This document shows, in pieces, positions 17,413 to 25,758 of a stretch of 44,854 nt of DNA; position 1 is the first letter of the stretch; every line of letters starts with the position of its first letter. Made by a program: the position numbers and the translations under genes. The notes beneath the pieces are model-generated. The model saw only the letters and a list, made by a program, of their open reading frames with translations, was not told where the DNA came from and made no database searches. This stretch comes from Cyanosarcina radialis HA8281-LM2 (lineage in GTDB: Bacteria; Cyanobacteriota; Cyanobacteriia; Cyanobacteriales; CCAP-1448): positions 1 through 44,854 of the forward strand of contig JAHHHA010000046.1 of NCBI GenBank assembly GCA_019359615.1, in the 5' to 3' direction.

Positions 17413-17480
17413 AGCGGAGACGCATGTTTCCGTTCACTCCTCACACCACACTCCGCCCGAATTACGTTTCGGGCGGTTTC
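17413..17480 (+). ncRNA. yfr1: Yfr1 small RNA
   Basis: It has the Yfr1 architecture. A 5' stem GGAGAC/GTTTCC (17416-17431) comes first, then the unpaired ultra-conserved core ACTCCTCACACCAC at 17436-17449. A 9-bp terminator stem CCGCCCGAA/TTCGGGCGG (17453-17461 with 17468-17476) and TTTCTTATTT follow. Yfr1 is a trans-acting regulatory RNA found across cyanobacteria, reported to pair through the core with mRNAs such as those for porins. Its position between guaB3 and trxA matches its common genomic location. Exact ends were estimated from structure. Confidence 0.92.
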
Positions 17481-17812
17481 TTATTTGGCTGGCGCGATCG
17501 GACTAAGCCTAATGGCAGTCCTCATGCTGCGTATTAGATGATAGAATCGGCTATAACGAAAGGATAAGCGATCGCGCTCGATCTTTCTTGGGGATAGCAC
17601 CTATCCTAGACGTTAAGCGACTTTTTCGGCTGAGGTAATCCGACGCAAGCAACTGAGCGATCCTTGCCTTTGGGTAGTTTGCCAGTTCGAGGGTCAAACC
17701 AAACAGCGAGAGTCCCCAAGAGACAAGATGGGGAGCCAGCGAGCAACTTGACTCGATGGCGAGATTGCCCGACCTCAAACCTAGAAACAGTCTTATGTAA
17801 GGAACTTCAGGT

Positions 17813-18136
17813 ATGTCAGCAGCGGCACAAGTTACAGATGCTTCTTTTAAGCAAGATGTACTAGAGAGTGAAATTCCCGTTTTAGTCGATTTTTGGGCCC
17901 CTTGGTGCGGTCCTTGTCGGATGGTAGCCCCAGTGGTTGATGAAATCGCTCAACAGTACGACGGTCAGATCAAGGTAGTAAAACTCAATACCGATGAAAA
18001 TCCCAATGTTGCTAGCCAGTACGGTATCCGCAGCATCCCAACATTGATGATTTTCAAAGGCGGCCAAAGAGTCGATATGGTTGTGGGTGCAGTTCCCAAA
18101 ACCACGCTGTCTAATACTTTGGAAAAGTACCTATAA
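17813..18136 (+). CDS. trxA: Thioredoxin
   Basis: 107 residues, the size of a classical m-type thioredoxin. Active site WCGPC at 31-35 in [16 protein letters not shown], cis-Pro loop [14 protein letters not shown] near 72-85, and C-terminal helix [17 protein letters not shown]. It is a cytosolic disulfide reductase that would be supplied with electrons by ferredoxin- or NADPH-thioredoxin reductase and would act on Calvin-cycle and antioxidant targets. ATG 17813 is chosen for the family N-terminus; a second long frame at 17664-17864 is a shadow. A terminator follows at 18298. Confidence 0.97.
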   Translation: MSAAAQVTDASFKQDVLESEIPVLVDFWAPWCGPCRMVAPVVDEIAQQYDGQIKVVKLNTDENPNVASQYGIRSIPTLMIFKGGQRVDMVVGAVPKTTLSNTLEKYL

Positions 18137-18297
18137 CAACTGGAGGCTGGTTCTTAGAGCAAAAGTCGAGATTTTTAGCTCTAAAAACCGCCGTACTAAT
18201 CCCGATTTTAGTAATAGGGAAGTTGCCAAGGTTGCTATAGGTTTAAAGTCGATCGAACTGGCAAAAATCTTTTTAATAAGAACGCTATTTTGATTAG

Positions 18298-18336
18298 GGG
18301 TTGAAGAGTAAAACTCTTTGACCCTTTAGCGTTTTT
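18298..18336 (+). terminator. Terminator between trxA and the phosphatase gene
   Basis: GGGTTGAAGAG, loop TAAAA, CTCTTTGACCC (11-bp imperfect stem), then TTTAGCGTTTTTT. It lies between two convergent genes, so it may serve both. Confidence 0.65.
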
Positions 18337-18797
18337 TAGAGGCGATCGCGTGCCTCCCGTTCCAACTTTTGTAATAATAAATCAACTGCTCGATCGATTT
18401 CCTGGGCGCATTGGCGATAGATAGATAAAGATTTACCGACTGGATCGCTAATATCTAATGAATCTTTATTACCAATGAATTCTTGAAGCGTAAAAGTTTT
18501 ACCGATCGCTTCTCTAAACCGAAAAATTACCATAGATTTATGGAATTTTGTCATAGTTAATATTAAATCTGTCCAAGCAATTAGTTCTCGATTTATCCCT
18601 TGAGGCTGGCGAGTACATTGAATGCCATACTCTGCCAATACAGTTACAGTGTGGGATGAAGTTGACATTCCAGGAAATTTTAGGATGCCAGCCGATCGCA
18701 CTTCAATATTGTCTAGTTTTGCTACTTTTTGCCGCAATAAAGCTTCAGCGATCGGACTGCGACAGGTGTTACCAGTACAAACAAATAGAACTCGCAT
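18336..18797 (-). CDS. Low-molecular-weight protein tyrosine phosphatase
   Basis: 153 residues. The P-loop C(X)5R is at the very N-terminus: VCTGNTCRSPIAEALL, with nucleophile C7 and R13. The general-acid Asp lies in the later DP stretch SLDISDPVGKS near residue 115. This is the fold shared by LMW-PTPases (Wzb/YfkJ type) and arsenate reductases of the same superfamily. It would dephosphorylate tyrosine-phosphorylated proteins in the cytoplasm, often kinases controlling exopolysaccharide export. A degraded copy of its 5' end lies at 19355-19486, beyond the DUF29 gene. Confidence 0.93.
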   Translation of the reverse strand: MRVLFVCTGNTCRSPIAEALLRQKVAKLDNIEVRSAGILKFPGMSTSSHTVTVLAEYGIQCTRQPQGINRELIAWTDLILTMTKFHKSMVIFRFREAIGKTFTLQEFIGNKDSLDISDPVGKSLSIYRQCAQEIDRAVDLLLQKLEREARDRL

Positions 18798-18867
18798 TTA
18801 ACAACTCTTACCAAAGCCGATAACTCATCAATTTCATCTGTGTTTATCTGTGTTTATCTGTGGTCAA

Positions 18868-19338
18868 TTATTCTTCGAGATCGCGATCGGGCCACCAAAG
18901 GTCGTCTAAAATTTGCTCGATCGCAAACGGACAATCGATCGGAAAATCCTTCAAACCAGTTTCTTGACTCGCTACTTTCACCGCATCTCGATAACTCTGA
19001 GCAAGCACCATTTCTGGGTAAGGTTTCAAACTAGGATTATCTGCTAGTAACTTGGCAATTTCCAACCGACTATAAGTAATCGAGCCAGCCCAACTGCCTA
19101 ATGGTTCTCCTTCCTCTGTATACTGGCGGCCACTGGGTTGATATTTCCACTTTAACAAGTGAGTCAACAACACCGTGAGGTAAGAGGCTATAGCTCGCCG
19201 TTCGCTTTTGCCCAAATCTTCCACTTCCTGTGCCAAAGTTTCGATATCAATTTCGTCAAATCTCCCTTGACGCAGTAGAGAAGCTGTTTGCTGCGCCCAA
19301 AAATTGAAGTCGATTTGAGCTAACGAAGTCGATCGCAT
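18868..19338 (-). CDS. DUF29 family protein
   Basis: 156 residues with the DUF29 pattern: DFNFWAQQTASLLRQGRFDE near residues 10-29, IDIETLAQEVEDLGKSERRA near 31-50, LTHLLKWKYQP near 60, and W-rich C-terminal IEQILDDLWWPD. DUF29 proteins are small helical proteins abundant in cyanobacteria, with no established role. It sits on the minus strand between the intact phosphatase gene and its broken copy, so the duplication flanks it. Confidence 0.9.
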   Translation of the reverse strand: MRSTSLAQIDFNFWAQQTASLLRQGRFDEIDIETLAQEVEDLGKSERRAIASYLTVLLTHLLKWKYQPSGRQYTEEGEPLGSWAGSITYSRLEIAKLLADNPSLKPYPEMVLAQSYRDAVKVASQETGLKDFPIDCPFAIEQILDDLWWPDRDLEE

Positions 19339-19354
19339 GGCACTGGTTCCCGTG

Positions 19355-19486
19355 TCAGGATTGAGAGATAAGCATTGACTGGAAAAATTCTGCCATATTG
19401 TCTAATCCTACTACTTTTTGCCTAAATAAAGCTTCAGCGCTCGGGCTGCGGCAGGTGTTACCAGTACAAACAAATAGCACTCGCAT
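19355..19486 (-). pseudogene. Broken duplicate of the LMW tyrosine phosphatase 5' end
   Basis: On the minus strand an ATG at 19486 starts MRVLFVCTGNTCRSPSAEAL and continues FRQKVVGLDNMAEF, then stops at 19355-19357 after 43 residues. The first ~30 residues match the gene at 18336-18797 nearly residue for residue, including C7 and R13. The rest of the enzyme, including the acid Asp, is missing. This is a partial tandem duplication or deletion remnant. Confidence 0.85.
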
Positions 19487-19598
19487 CTTAAACTTTGATG
19501 TTCGATTTGGGAAAGCTAGATTACAGGGATTACCCGATAAACCAACTTTTGTATTCTGAGCTTCTATTTCGATCTCTTATTTAACCACGATAACTAAG

Positions 19599-22097
19599 AT
19601 GCAACTAGATTACTGCTTTTTGCTGCTCGTCCACATGGTTTGTGCCGATTTTCAAATTCATTCGGAAGAGATGAAAGCACTGAATGAATTGGCAAACCAA
19701 GGCAATCGGGAACACAACATTACCGAGATGGAAAAAATCTTGGCTCAAGATGAGAACCATTTGTCGTTGCCAGAGGTGGCTAAAAGAGTACCGCCAGCAC
19801 AACAAGTTGACGCAATGCGGCAACTTCTAGCGATTGCTTATGTTGATGGTTTCTTTTCTCCTTTAGAACGGGAGATGGCCGAACAAATAGCACAGATCTG
19901 GAATTGGCCAAATGCTGAAGTTAGGCAAATTCTGACTGAAGCTGAGAACTTTCTGCCTGCACAGTTTAGCAATAATGATGACGAGCGATCGCCATTATCT
20001 TTGGCTGCTCGTTTGTTAAAAAATGAAAAAAAATCTGCTTTAGCCCGTGCTGTAATTGCTATGGCAGGAAAGCTGGCTCCTGAAACTGTTGGGCGCAAAA
20101 TCGAGCAACTAGAGCGAGAAATTTTGCTATCTGGACCTGAATATAATGAAGCAATTAAACATTGTGCCAAAATTGCCAGTGAAGATTACCAATTTGCCGA
20201 ATTAGCTCTTCATCGAACTGAATCAGCACTTTCCGATCTAGCCCAAAATTTACAACAGACTAGCCAAAGAATAGATGGAACGACTAAGGGTAAAGGTCAA
20301 GCGAATACGGCTAAAGAAGTTGCCAAGCAACTAGAGGGTAGTATCAAGGTTCTCAATGGAGAAATCATTAAAGAACTAGAAAATGTCAAAGAGTCGCTGC
20401 GAGCAAAACAACGCGCTCTCAACCATTTCAGTATTGCTTTTATGGGTAAAACCAAAGCTGGCAAAAGCACCCTTCACGCCATTATTACAGGTGAAGGCTG
20501 GAATGCTATAGGTGTGGGCAAGCAACGCACTACTCGGTTAAATCGGGTATATGAATGGAAGAATATTCGCATTATTGATACTCCTGGTATTGGTGCGCCT
20601 GGAGGTAAAAGTGATGAAGAAATTGCTCAAAGTATTATTGAAGAATCTGATGTAATTTGTTACATAGTCACTAATGACAGTATTCAAGAAAGTGAGTTTG
20701 CATTTCTCAAGTTATTGAAAGACAAGGCAAAACCTCTGATTGTTTTACTAAACGTTAAATATAACTTGCGCGATCCTCGACGCTTGGAGCATTTTTTAAA
20801 TAATCAAAACAAACTGTTTGCCATGGAAGGTAATAGTGGCCTTCAGGGACATTTCGATCGCATTCGTCGGTACGCTCAACAGTATTATGCTAATGACTAC
20901 TTTCCAATCGTTCCGGTGATGCTTTTAGCTGCACAGATGTCTAACGAACCAGAACATCAAGAACATAAAGACCGACTATTTAAAGCTAGTCGCATTCAAG
21001 ATTTTCTTGACTCGATTCGAGAATCTTTAATTCAACACGGAGCCATCAGAAGATCTCAAACCTTACTTGGCTCTACCGTGGGTGCGATCGCCGATCCTGA
21101 CAAATGGATAACAGAACAATCTCAATTTTATCAGCAGTTAACCAATACTCTCAAAACTAAGCGAAAAAAGATCGATCGAGATATTCAAAAATCGCAGCGA
21201 GATGCTCTGGAATATTTACAACAAGAAATCGAAGAGGTTTTTCAAGAAGCTTTTAACGTTATTCCCTCTTTTGCTGAAGAGCATTGGAGTTCTACAGAAA
21301 ATCAAATGGATCGGGGATGGCAACGAAGACTTAGAGCAATCCGATTTGAAGAACGGCTCAAAAATTCTTATGGAGTAACTTCTGAAAAATTCAAGGGGCA
21401 GGTACAGGAATCTATAGAGGAAGTAGGTAGAGAGTTAGAATTAATTGCTCAACTCGGCAGCGGTAGTTTTAGCTTCAGAGAGCAAGATTCATTCGATCTT
21501 AAAAATGTGGTGAAAATAGGCGGCACTATTTTGACTATAGCAGGTTCTTTATTGATGTTTACACCTCTGGCACCAGTGGGAATAGTTATAGGAGTTGTTG
21601 GTGCAATTGCGGGCATTGTTTCTTGGTTTTTCATATCTAAGGAACAAAAACGAAGGGAAGCTGTTAATAAAATCTCTAACTCTTTACATAAACAAATGGC
21701 TCGATACAGAAAAGAAATACTTGGGCAATCTCAGAATAACTTCAATAGCTATAGTGCTGATATTGCTAGCCATATCCAGAATTACTTTGATGACTTGATT
21801 TACGGCTTAGAGGCAATAGCTACTCAGCTTCAAGCCACTAAAAATAAGTTAGATGATGCCGATAATTACCTAAATCGTGCTTACGCTAAGCGAATTGTAG
21901 ATTGGTGTTTGAGAAAATACGAACTTTTAACCGATTTAGCAATTAACACAACTATTGCCAAAGTCGATCGAGATTTTGGACGCAGTATGACTATTTATCC
22001 TAAATCTGAAATCATTCTGCAAAAATTTCAGCCTGATGAAATTAAACAAGTTCTGCAAGAGGATGTCTCTTTTGCTCAAACCGAAGATTTAAAATAG
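19599..22097 (+). CDS. Dynamin-like GTPase with N-terminal TerB-like domain
   Basis: 832 residues. Residues 1-115 resemble a TerB-like helical module (HMVCADFQIHSEEMKALNEL, AIAYVDGFFSPLEREMAE). A long helical stretch precedes the GTPase: G1 GKTKAGKST at 283-291, a G2 threonine near 311, G3 DTPG at 327-330, and a non-standard G4, LNVK at 384-387, in place of NKxD. A helical stalk follows, then a hydrophobic hairpin at about 636-682 (LTIAGSLLMFTPLAPVGIVI) that would dip into the membrane, and an EQKRR basic edge. This is the layout of bacterial dynamin-like proteins, which tubulate or fuse membranes. It is followed 68 bases later by a second dynamin-like gene, and such pairs often work as hetero-oligomers. 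Confidence 0.85.
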   Translation: MQLDYCFLLLVHMVCADFQIHSEEMKALNELANQGNREHNITEMEKILAQDENHLSLPEVAKRVPPAQQVDAMRQLLAIAYVDGFFSPLEREMAEQIAQIWNWPNAEVRQILTEAENFLPAQFSNNDDERSPLSLAARLLKNEKKSALARAVIAMAGKLAPETVGRKIEQLEREILLSGPEYNEAIKHCAKIASEDYQFAELALHRTESALSDLAQNLQQTSQRIDGTTKGKGQANTAKEVAKQLEGSIKVLNGEIIKELENVKESLRAKQRALNHFSIAFMGKTKAGKSTLHAIITGEGWNAIGVGKQRTTRLNRVYEWKNIRIIDTPGIGAPGGKSDEEIAQSIIEESDVICYIVTNDSIQESEFAFLKLLKDKAKPLIVLLNVKYNLRDPRRLEHFLNNQNKLFAMEGNSGLQGHFDRIRRYAQQYYANDYFPIVPVMLLAAQMSNEPEHQEHKDRLFKASRIQDFLDSIRESLIQHGAIRRSQTLLGSTVGAIADPDKWITEQSQFYQQLTNTLKTKRKKIDRDIQKSQRDALEYLQQEIEEVFQEAFNVIPSFAEEHWSSTENQMDRGWQRRLRAIRFEERLKNSYGVTSEKFKGQVQESIEEVGRELELIAQLGSGSFSFREQDSFDLKNVVKIGGTILTIAGSLLMFTPLAPVGIVIGVVGAIAGIVSWFFISKEQKRREAVNKISNSLHKQMARYRKEILGQSQNNFNSYSADIASHIQNYFDDLIYGLEAIATQLQATKNKLDDADNYLNRAYAKRIVDWCLRKYELLTDLAINTTIAKVDRDFGRSMTIYPKSEIILQKFQPDEIKQVLQEDVSFAQTEDLK

Positions 22098-22165
22098 GCT
22101 TTTACTAAAAGTCTGGATGTGTCTACGCTACCTAAAAACTATTGAATCATAGGAGTAAATCAAAC

Positions 22166-23944
22166 ATGACCGATCCCCAACAACAATTCAATGCTGCTGC
22201 TATCGGCGAAAAATTTAATCGCACCTGCATTAAGTTCGATCGCCTATTAACTCAAGGTAACACTGAAGATTTAGCCAGGATTAGGCAAAAACTCGATCGA
22301 GACTTAAAAAAATATCAAGATGATGGAATTTTGTCAGTTGCTTTTGTCGGACAATATAGTGCTGGCAAATCAACCATAATTTCTGGACTCACTGGCAAAC
22401 GCGACATTAAAATCGATGCCGATATTGCCACCGATCGCACCACCAGTTATGACTGGAATGGCATGAAAATCATAGATACTCCTGGACTGTTTACCGAACG
22501 CCAAGATCATGACGCTATTACTTACGATGCCATCAACAAATCAGATTTATTAGTTTTCTGCCTCACTTATATGCTGTTTGACTCAGTGACGGTAGAGAAC
22601 TTTAAGAAGTTAGCTTATGAAAAAGGCTATCGCTGGAAAATGATGCTGCTTGTCAATAAAATGTCTGATGAGGCGGGAGAAGAAAAGCAAAAAATAGCTA
22701 ACTACCGTCAAAGTCTGGCTGAAGCCATTAAGCCTTATAGTCTAGATGAATTTCCCATTTGTTTTATCGACGCTAAAGACTATTGTGAAGGTGTAGATAC
22801 AGATGATGATTTTCTCGTTGAGATCGGTCGTTTTCCCACTTTTATCGATACCCTGAATCAATTTACTAAGCGTCGTGGTTCTCTGGCTCGATTTGATACT
22901 CCCTTACGAATTGCGCTGAGTTATATTGATGAGTCTCAGTTGAGTTTTACTCGTAATTCTGCCGAAGATTCCGCCTTCTTTGAAATTTTGAATCAGTTAT
23001 CGCGTCAAATTCGTAACGAACGCAGTCGCCTCCAAACACAAGTTCAGACTATAGTTTTACGGATGTCGTCAGCTATAGCTAAAGAAGGAACAATTCTAGC
23101 AACAGCGCTCAGTAAAGAAGATAAAGAAGAATTTGAGCGATCGAGCCAGCAAGCAGAAAATCAAGTGCAGATCCATTCTCAAAAAGCTCAAGCAGAAATT
23201 GAAGAAGTTGTTAGGCGATCGATAAATTCATTAAAACAAGAAATCCAGGGTGTCTTTCAAGGCGATCTAGCTCAGGCTTTTTTTGATCGGTTAGAAGTCG
23301 ATCGCAGAGTATCTACTCAAAATTTATACTCAGGTTTGGAGAGAAATTCAAACTTTGATGTCGAGATCGTAAGAAGACAAGTTGAAATGCTACAAAAGGT
23401 TGGCGAACAAGTAGAAGTTGGAATTAGAAAACTAGCTACTGATGGTACAACCACAGTTACCCAAGGTGTTTTAAGTGCATCGAACGTGGCAGGTAGCACC
23501 CTACATCACGTTGTTTATAATGTCGGTAAATTTATCGGAGTTGACTTTAAGCCTTGGCAGGCAGTTCATATTGCTCAAGGTTTTTCTAATGTCTTGATGG
23601 TGGCCGGTCCAATTCTAGGAGCATTTTCATTATTCATAGATTTCCAAGCCATGGAACAAGAACAAGAACGAGAACAAAAACTGTCTGAAGCTCGCCTGGA
23701 GATTACCAGTCAATTTTTGAAAATTGCCAAAGATATTGAAAGTCAGATTGAAAATCAAATTCGAGAAATAGAATCGCAAATTTACGGACAAATAGAGCGC
23801 CAAATTGCTTTAGCCCGTCGAGAACAAGAAGAAGCGATCGCCTCCTCTAATACATGGATGAAAGAAATGATAGAAATTCGGAGCGATTTTCAATCTATTC
23901 TCGACGATATCGCTAATATTTCAGCACAGCGTCTAAATCCGTGA
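22166..23944 (+). CDS. Second dynamin-like GTPase
   Basis: 592 residues from ATG 22166, preferred because TAGGAGT lies at 22150-22156; a TTG at 22142 would include that site in the coding region. G1 GQYSAGKST at 62-70, G2 RTTSYDW near 91-97, G3 DTPGLF at 104-109, and standard G4 NKMSD at 164-168. A long helical stalk follows. A hydrophobic segment SNVLMVAGPILGAFSLFIDF (near residue 475) forms the likely membrane paddle, then an EQEQEREQKL coiled coil. Its role is likely membrane remodelling together with the upstream partner. Known bacterial pairs act in vesicle release, stress protection and anti-phage defence; nothing here decides between them. Confidence 0.85.
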   Translation: MTDPQQQFNAAAIGEKFNRTCIKFDRLLTQGNTEDLARIRQKLDRDLKKYQDDGILSVAFVGQYSAGKSTIISGLTGKRDIKIDADIATDRTTSYDWNGMKIIDTPGLFTERQDHDAITYDAINKSDLLVFCLTYMLFDSVTVENFKKLAYEKGYRWKMMLLVNKMSDEAGEEKQKIANYRQSLAEAIKPYSLDEFPICFIDAKDYCEGVDTDDDFLVEIGRFPTFIDTLNQFTKRRGSLARFDTPLRIALSYIDESQLSFTRNSAEDSAFFEILNQLSRQIRNERSRLQTQVQTIVLRMSSAIAKEGTILATALSKEDKEEFERSSQQAENQVQIHSQKAQAEIEEVVRRSINSLKQEIQGVFQGDLAQAFFDRLEVDRRVSTQNLYSGLERNSNFDVEIVRRQVEMLQKVGEQVEVGIRKLATDGTTTVTQGVLSASNVAGSTLHHVVYNVGKFIGVDFKPWQAVHIAQGFSNVLMVAGPILGAFSLFIDFQAMEQEQEREQKLSEARLEITSQFLKIAKDIESQIENQIREIESQIYGQIERQIALARREQEEAIASSNTWMKEMIEIRSDFQSILDDIANISAQRLNP

Positions 23945-24005
23945 TGATTTATCTTCCATCGTTTTCTGTAAGCTTAATGGTATCGGGCTACTTAATGAGG
24001 CATTT

Positions 24006-24362
24006 ATGGAAGGACTAGCAAAACAAAAATGTATTCCCTGTAGCGGCAATTTACCCCCAGCAACAGAAGCAGAAATTACCCAACTGAAGGGACAAATCCC
24101 TCAATGGAACGTCATCAAAGTTGATGGCGAGTCGCGTCTGGAACGCACCTATAAGTTTCCCGATTTTCAGACAGCCTTGGCATTTACCAACAAAGTGGGC
24201 GAAGAGGCTGAAAACCAAGGACATCATCCAGCCTTATTAACCGAGTGGGGCAAAGTTACTGTGACTTGGTGGACTCATGCGATCGCCGGACTGCACCAAA
24301 ACGACTTCATCATGGCAGCCAAAACAGACGAGATTGCTGCTGAGTTTTCTGATAAAAGTTGA
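24006..24362 (+). CDS. phhB: Pterin-4a-carbinolamine dehydratase
   Basis: 118 residues with the PCD signature EENQGHHPA-like run: EAENQGHHPALLTEWGKVTV, then WWTHAIAGLHQNDF. The two adjacent histidines and the later TH are the catalytic histidine set. The enzyme dehydrates 4a-hydroxytetrahydrobiopterin and its relatives. Cyanobacterial homologues lie beside varied genes and may serve in pterin recycling or have unrelated roles; its neighbours here do not help. Seven N-terminal residues before CIPCSG could be optional. Confidence 0.92.
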   Translation: MEGLAKQKCIPCSGNLPPATEAEITQLKGQIPQWNVIKVDGESRLERTYKFPDFQTALAFTNKVGEEAENQGHHPALLTEWGKVTVTWWTHAIAGLHQNDFIMAAKTDEIAAEFSDKS

Positions 24363-24403
24363 GGGAGAGGGCGAGAGGGCGAGAAAGGGAGAATAATCTT
24401 ACT

Positions 24404-24426
24404 CCCCTCTCCTTGCAGGAGAGGGG
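24404..24426. repeat. Inverted repeat CCCCTCTCC / GGAGAGGGG
   Basis: A perfect 9-bp stem, loop TTGCA. It belongs to the family at 5421-5441 and 34918-34937. It lies between the carbinolamine dehydratase and PRK-like genes, where it could also weakly stop transcription. Confidence 0.65.
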
Positions 24427-24541
24427 CGGGGGTGAGGTCAGACACTCAATACTTCACACTTCTTAAACTCCTGAACTCCTGGACTCCCCTACTTTGGTAA
24501 GCTAAGCAGTAGAATTGCTCTTCGCCCCAAAAGGAAATATC

Positions 24542-25486
24542 ATGAGCCATCGTCCAATCATTCTCGGTATCGTCGGTGACAGTGCTGCTGGAAAAACCAC
24601 CTTAACTCAAGGCATTGCTCAAGTATTGGGTGAAGACAACGTTACTATAATTTGTACCGACGATTACCACAAGTACGATCGCCTCCAGCGGGCAGAAATT
24701 GGGATTACAGCTTTGCACCCAGACTGCAACTTCGTCGATATCATGGAGCAGCACTTATACTTGCTGCAACAGGGACAGCCAATTCTCAAGCCCGTTTACG
24801 GTCACACCAATGGCACTTTAGACAGACCTGAGTACATCAAACCCAGAGATTTTGTCATTGTTGAAGGCTTACTGGGATATTCAACGCTTAAGGCTCGTAA
24901 CTGCTATGATGTCAAAGTTTACTTAGCACCGCCCGAACCGCTGCGCACATCTTGGAAAGTCAAGCGCGATACCCGCAAGCGCGGCTACAACGAGGAGCAA
25001 GTGATGGCAGAAATGCAGAAGCGCGAACCCGATTCCGAGCAGTTCATCCGTCCCCAGCGCCAGTGGTCGGATATAGTAGTAAGTTTCTATCCGCCTAGCG
25101 AGACACCCGAAGAAAGCAACGCTCAGCTAAACGTGCGTTTGGTAATCAGACCGACTATTCCCCATCCAGATATGACGGGAATTTTAAAGTCAGGGAGTAG
25201 CGATCGATCTTGGCCGGTGCGCCTAGAATTAGAACGAGACATGGGCAAACCAGTTGACGTGTTGGAAGTTGACGGTCACGCCACTAGCGAACACGTTTTA
25301 GAACTAGAACGGATGTTGTGTAGCGAGATCCCCGACTTGTTGCCCTATTGCAGTCTAGATGGCAATCCTGAAGTCGGCAAGCTGATCGGCACTACTGGCG
25401 AAACGTTGCAAAGCTATCCTCTGGCAATTACCCAGCTACTAGTTGCCTATCATATGCTCAAGGCTGCCAAAATCCATCAAAATTAA
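24542..25486 (+). CDS. Phosphoribulokinase-like protein, non-canonical paralogue
   Basis: 314 residues from ATG 24542, which has AAGGAAA upstream; a TTG frame start at 24515 is rejected. P-loop GDSAAGKTT near 11-19, catalytic TDDYHKYDR near 40-48, VEGLLGYST near 110, then RDTRKRGYNEEQV near 149. It is a P-loop kinase of the phosphoribulokinase/uridine kinase family. The Calvin-cycle PRK of cyanobacteria has GDSGCGKST; the Cys that forms the thioredoxin-sensitive disulfide is absent here, and the middle of the protein differs. It is therefore probably the second PRK-like family of cyanobacteria, with uncertain substrate. It should not be taken as the Calvin-cycle enzyme without checking. Confidence 0.8.
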   Translation: MSHRPIILGIVGDSAAGKTTLTQGIAQVLGEDNVTIICTDDYHKYDRLQRAEIGITALHPDCNFVDIMEQHLYLLQQGQPILKPVYGHTNGTLDRPEYIKPRDFVIVEGLLGYSTLKARNCYDVKVYLAPPEPLRTSWKVKRDTRKRGYNEEQVMAEMQKREPDSEQFIRPQRQWSDIVVSFYPPSETPEESNAQLNVRLVIRPTIPHPDMTGILKSGSSDRSWPVRLELERDMGKPVDVLEVDGHATSEHVLELERMLCSEIPDLLPYCSLDGNPEVGKLIGTTGETLQSYPLAITQLLVAYHMLKAAKIHQN

Positions 25487-25510
25487 TTAGGCTTTCAGCT
25501 TGCTAGCAGC

Positions 25511-25541
25511 GAAACCCAACCTTCTTGGGGTGTTGGGTTTC
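25511..25541 (+). terminator. 10-bp inverted repeat after the PRK-like gene
   Basis: GAAACCCAAC at 25511-25520 and GTTGGGTTTC at 25532-25541 are perfect complements around an 11-base loop, 25 bases after the stop codon. There is no T-run, so it may be a transcript-end stabiliser or a repeat; part of the arm recurs at 25551-25559. Confidence 0.5.
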
Positions 25542-25596
25542 ACTCTGTTCAACCCAACCTACATTAATTATGGCCAATCAACCGGATTTGATATTA

Positions 25597-25624
25597 CTTT
25601 TGACTTTTGACTTTTGACTTTTGA
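25597..25624 (+). repeat. Four tandem CTTTTGA heptamers
   Basis: Four perfect 7-bp copies in the spacer before radC. It is the same class of short heptamer repeat as at 12395-12429 and 36744-36764, but with a different unit. Confidence 0.9.
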
Positions 25625-25693
25625 CTTGATTATTGTTATTTCTGCAATTTTTGCGGGAACAATCATAACAGTGAACGTTAGGATTCCTCCTCG

Positions 25694-25739
25694 TATAATC
25701 CTTAAGCCCACCTCATCTTATGGGGTGGGTGGATTTCTT
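25694..25739 (+). promoter_or_regulatory. Consensus -10 box followed at once by a hairpin, upstream of radC
   Basis: TATAAT at 25694-25699 is preceded at 17 bp by GTGAAC (25671-25676), a weak -35. Seven bases later a 10-bp stem begins: CCCACCTCAT (25707-25716), loop CTT, ATGGGGTGGG (25720-25729), then TGGATTTCTTTATTTT. A transcript starting here would carry this hairpin at its 5' end, 30 bases before the radC ATG. It may be a leader or attenuator, or a terminator for incoming transcription. Confidence 0.5.
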
Positions 25740-25758
25740 TATTTTAACTACTTAGCGA

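Noticed and set aside
17664-17864. 66-codon frame overlapping the trxA start
   Set aside because: It overlaps the thioredoxin N-terminus in another frame and has no supporting motif; the sequence is the trxA leader.
24542-25486. Calvin-cycle phosphoribulokinase
   Set aside because: It lacks the P-loop cysteine and the canonical ICLDDYHSLDR context; see the PRK-like finding.
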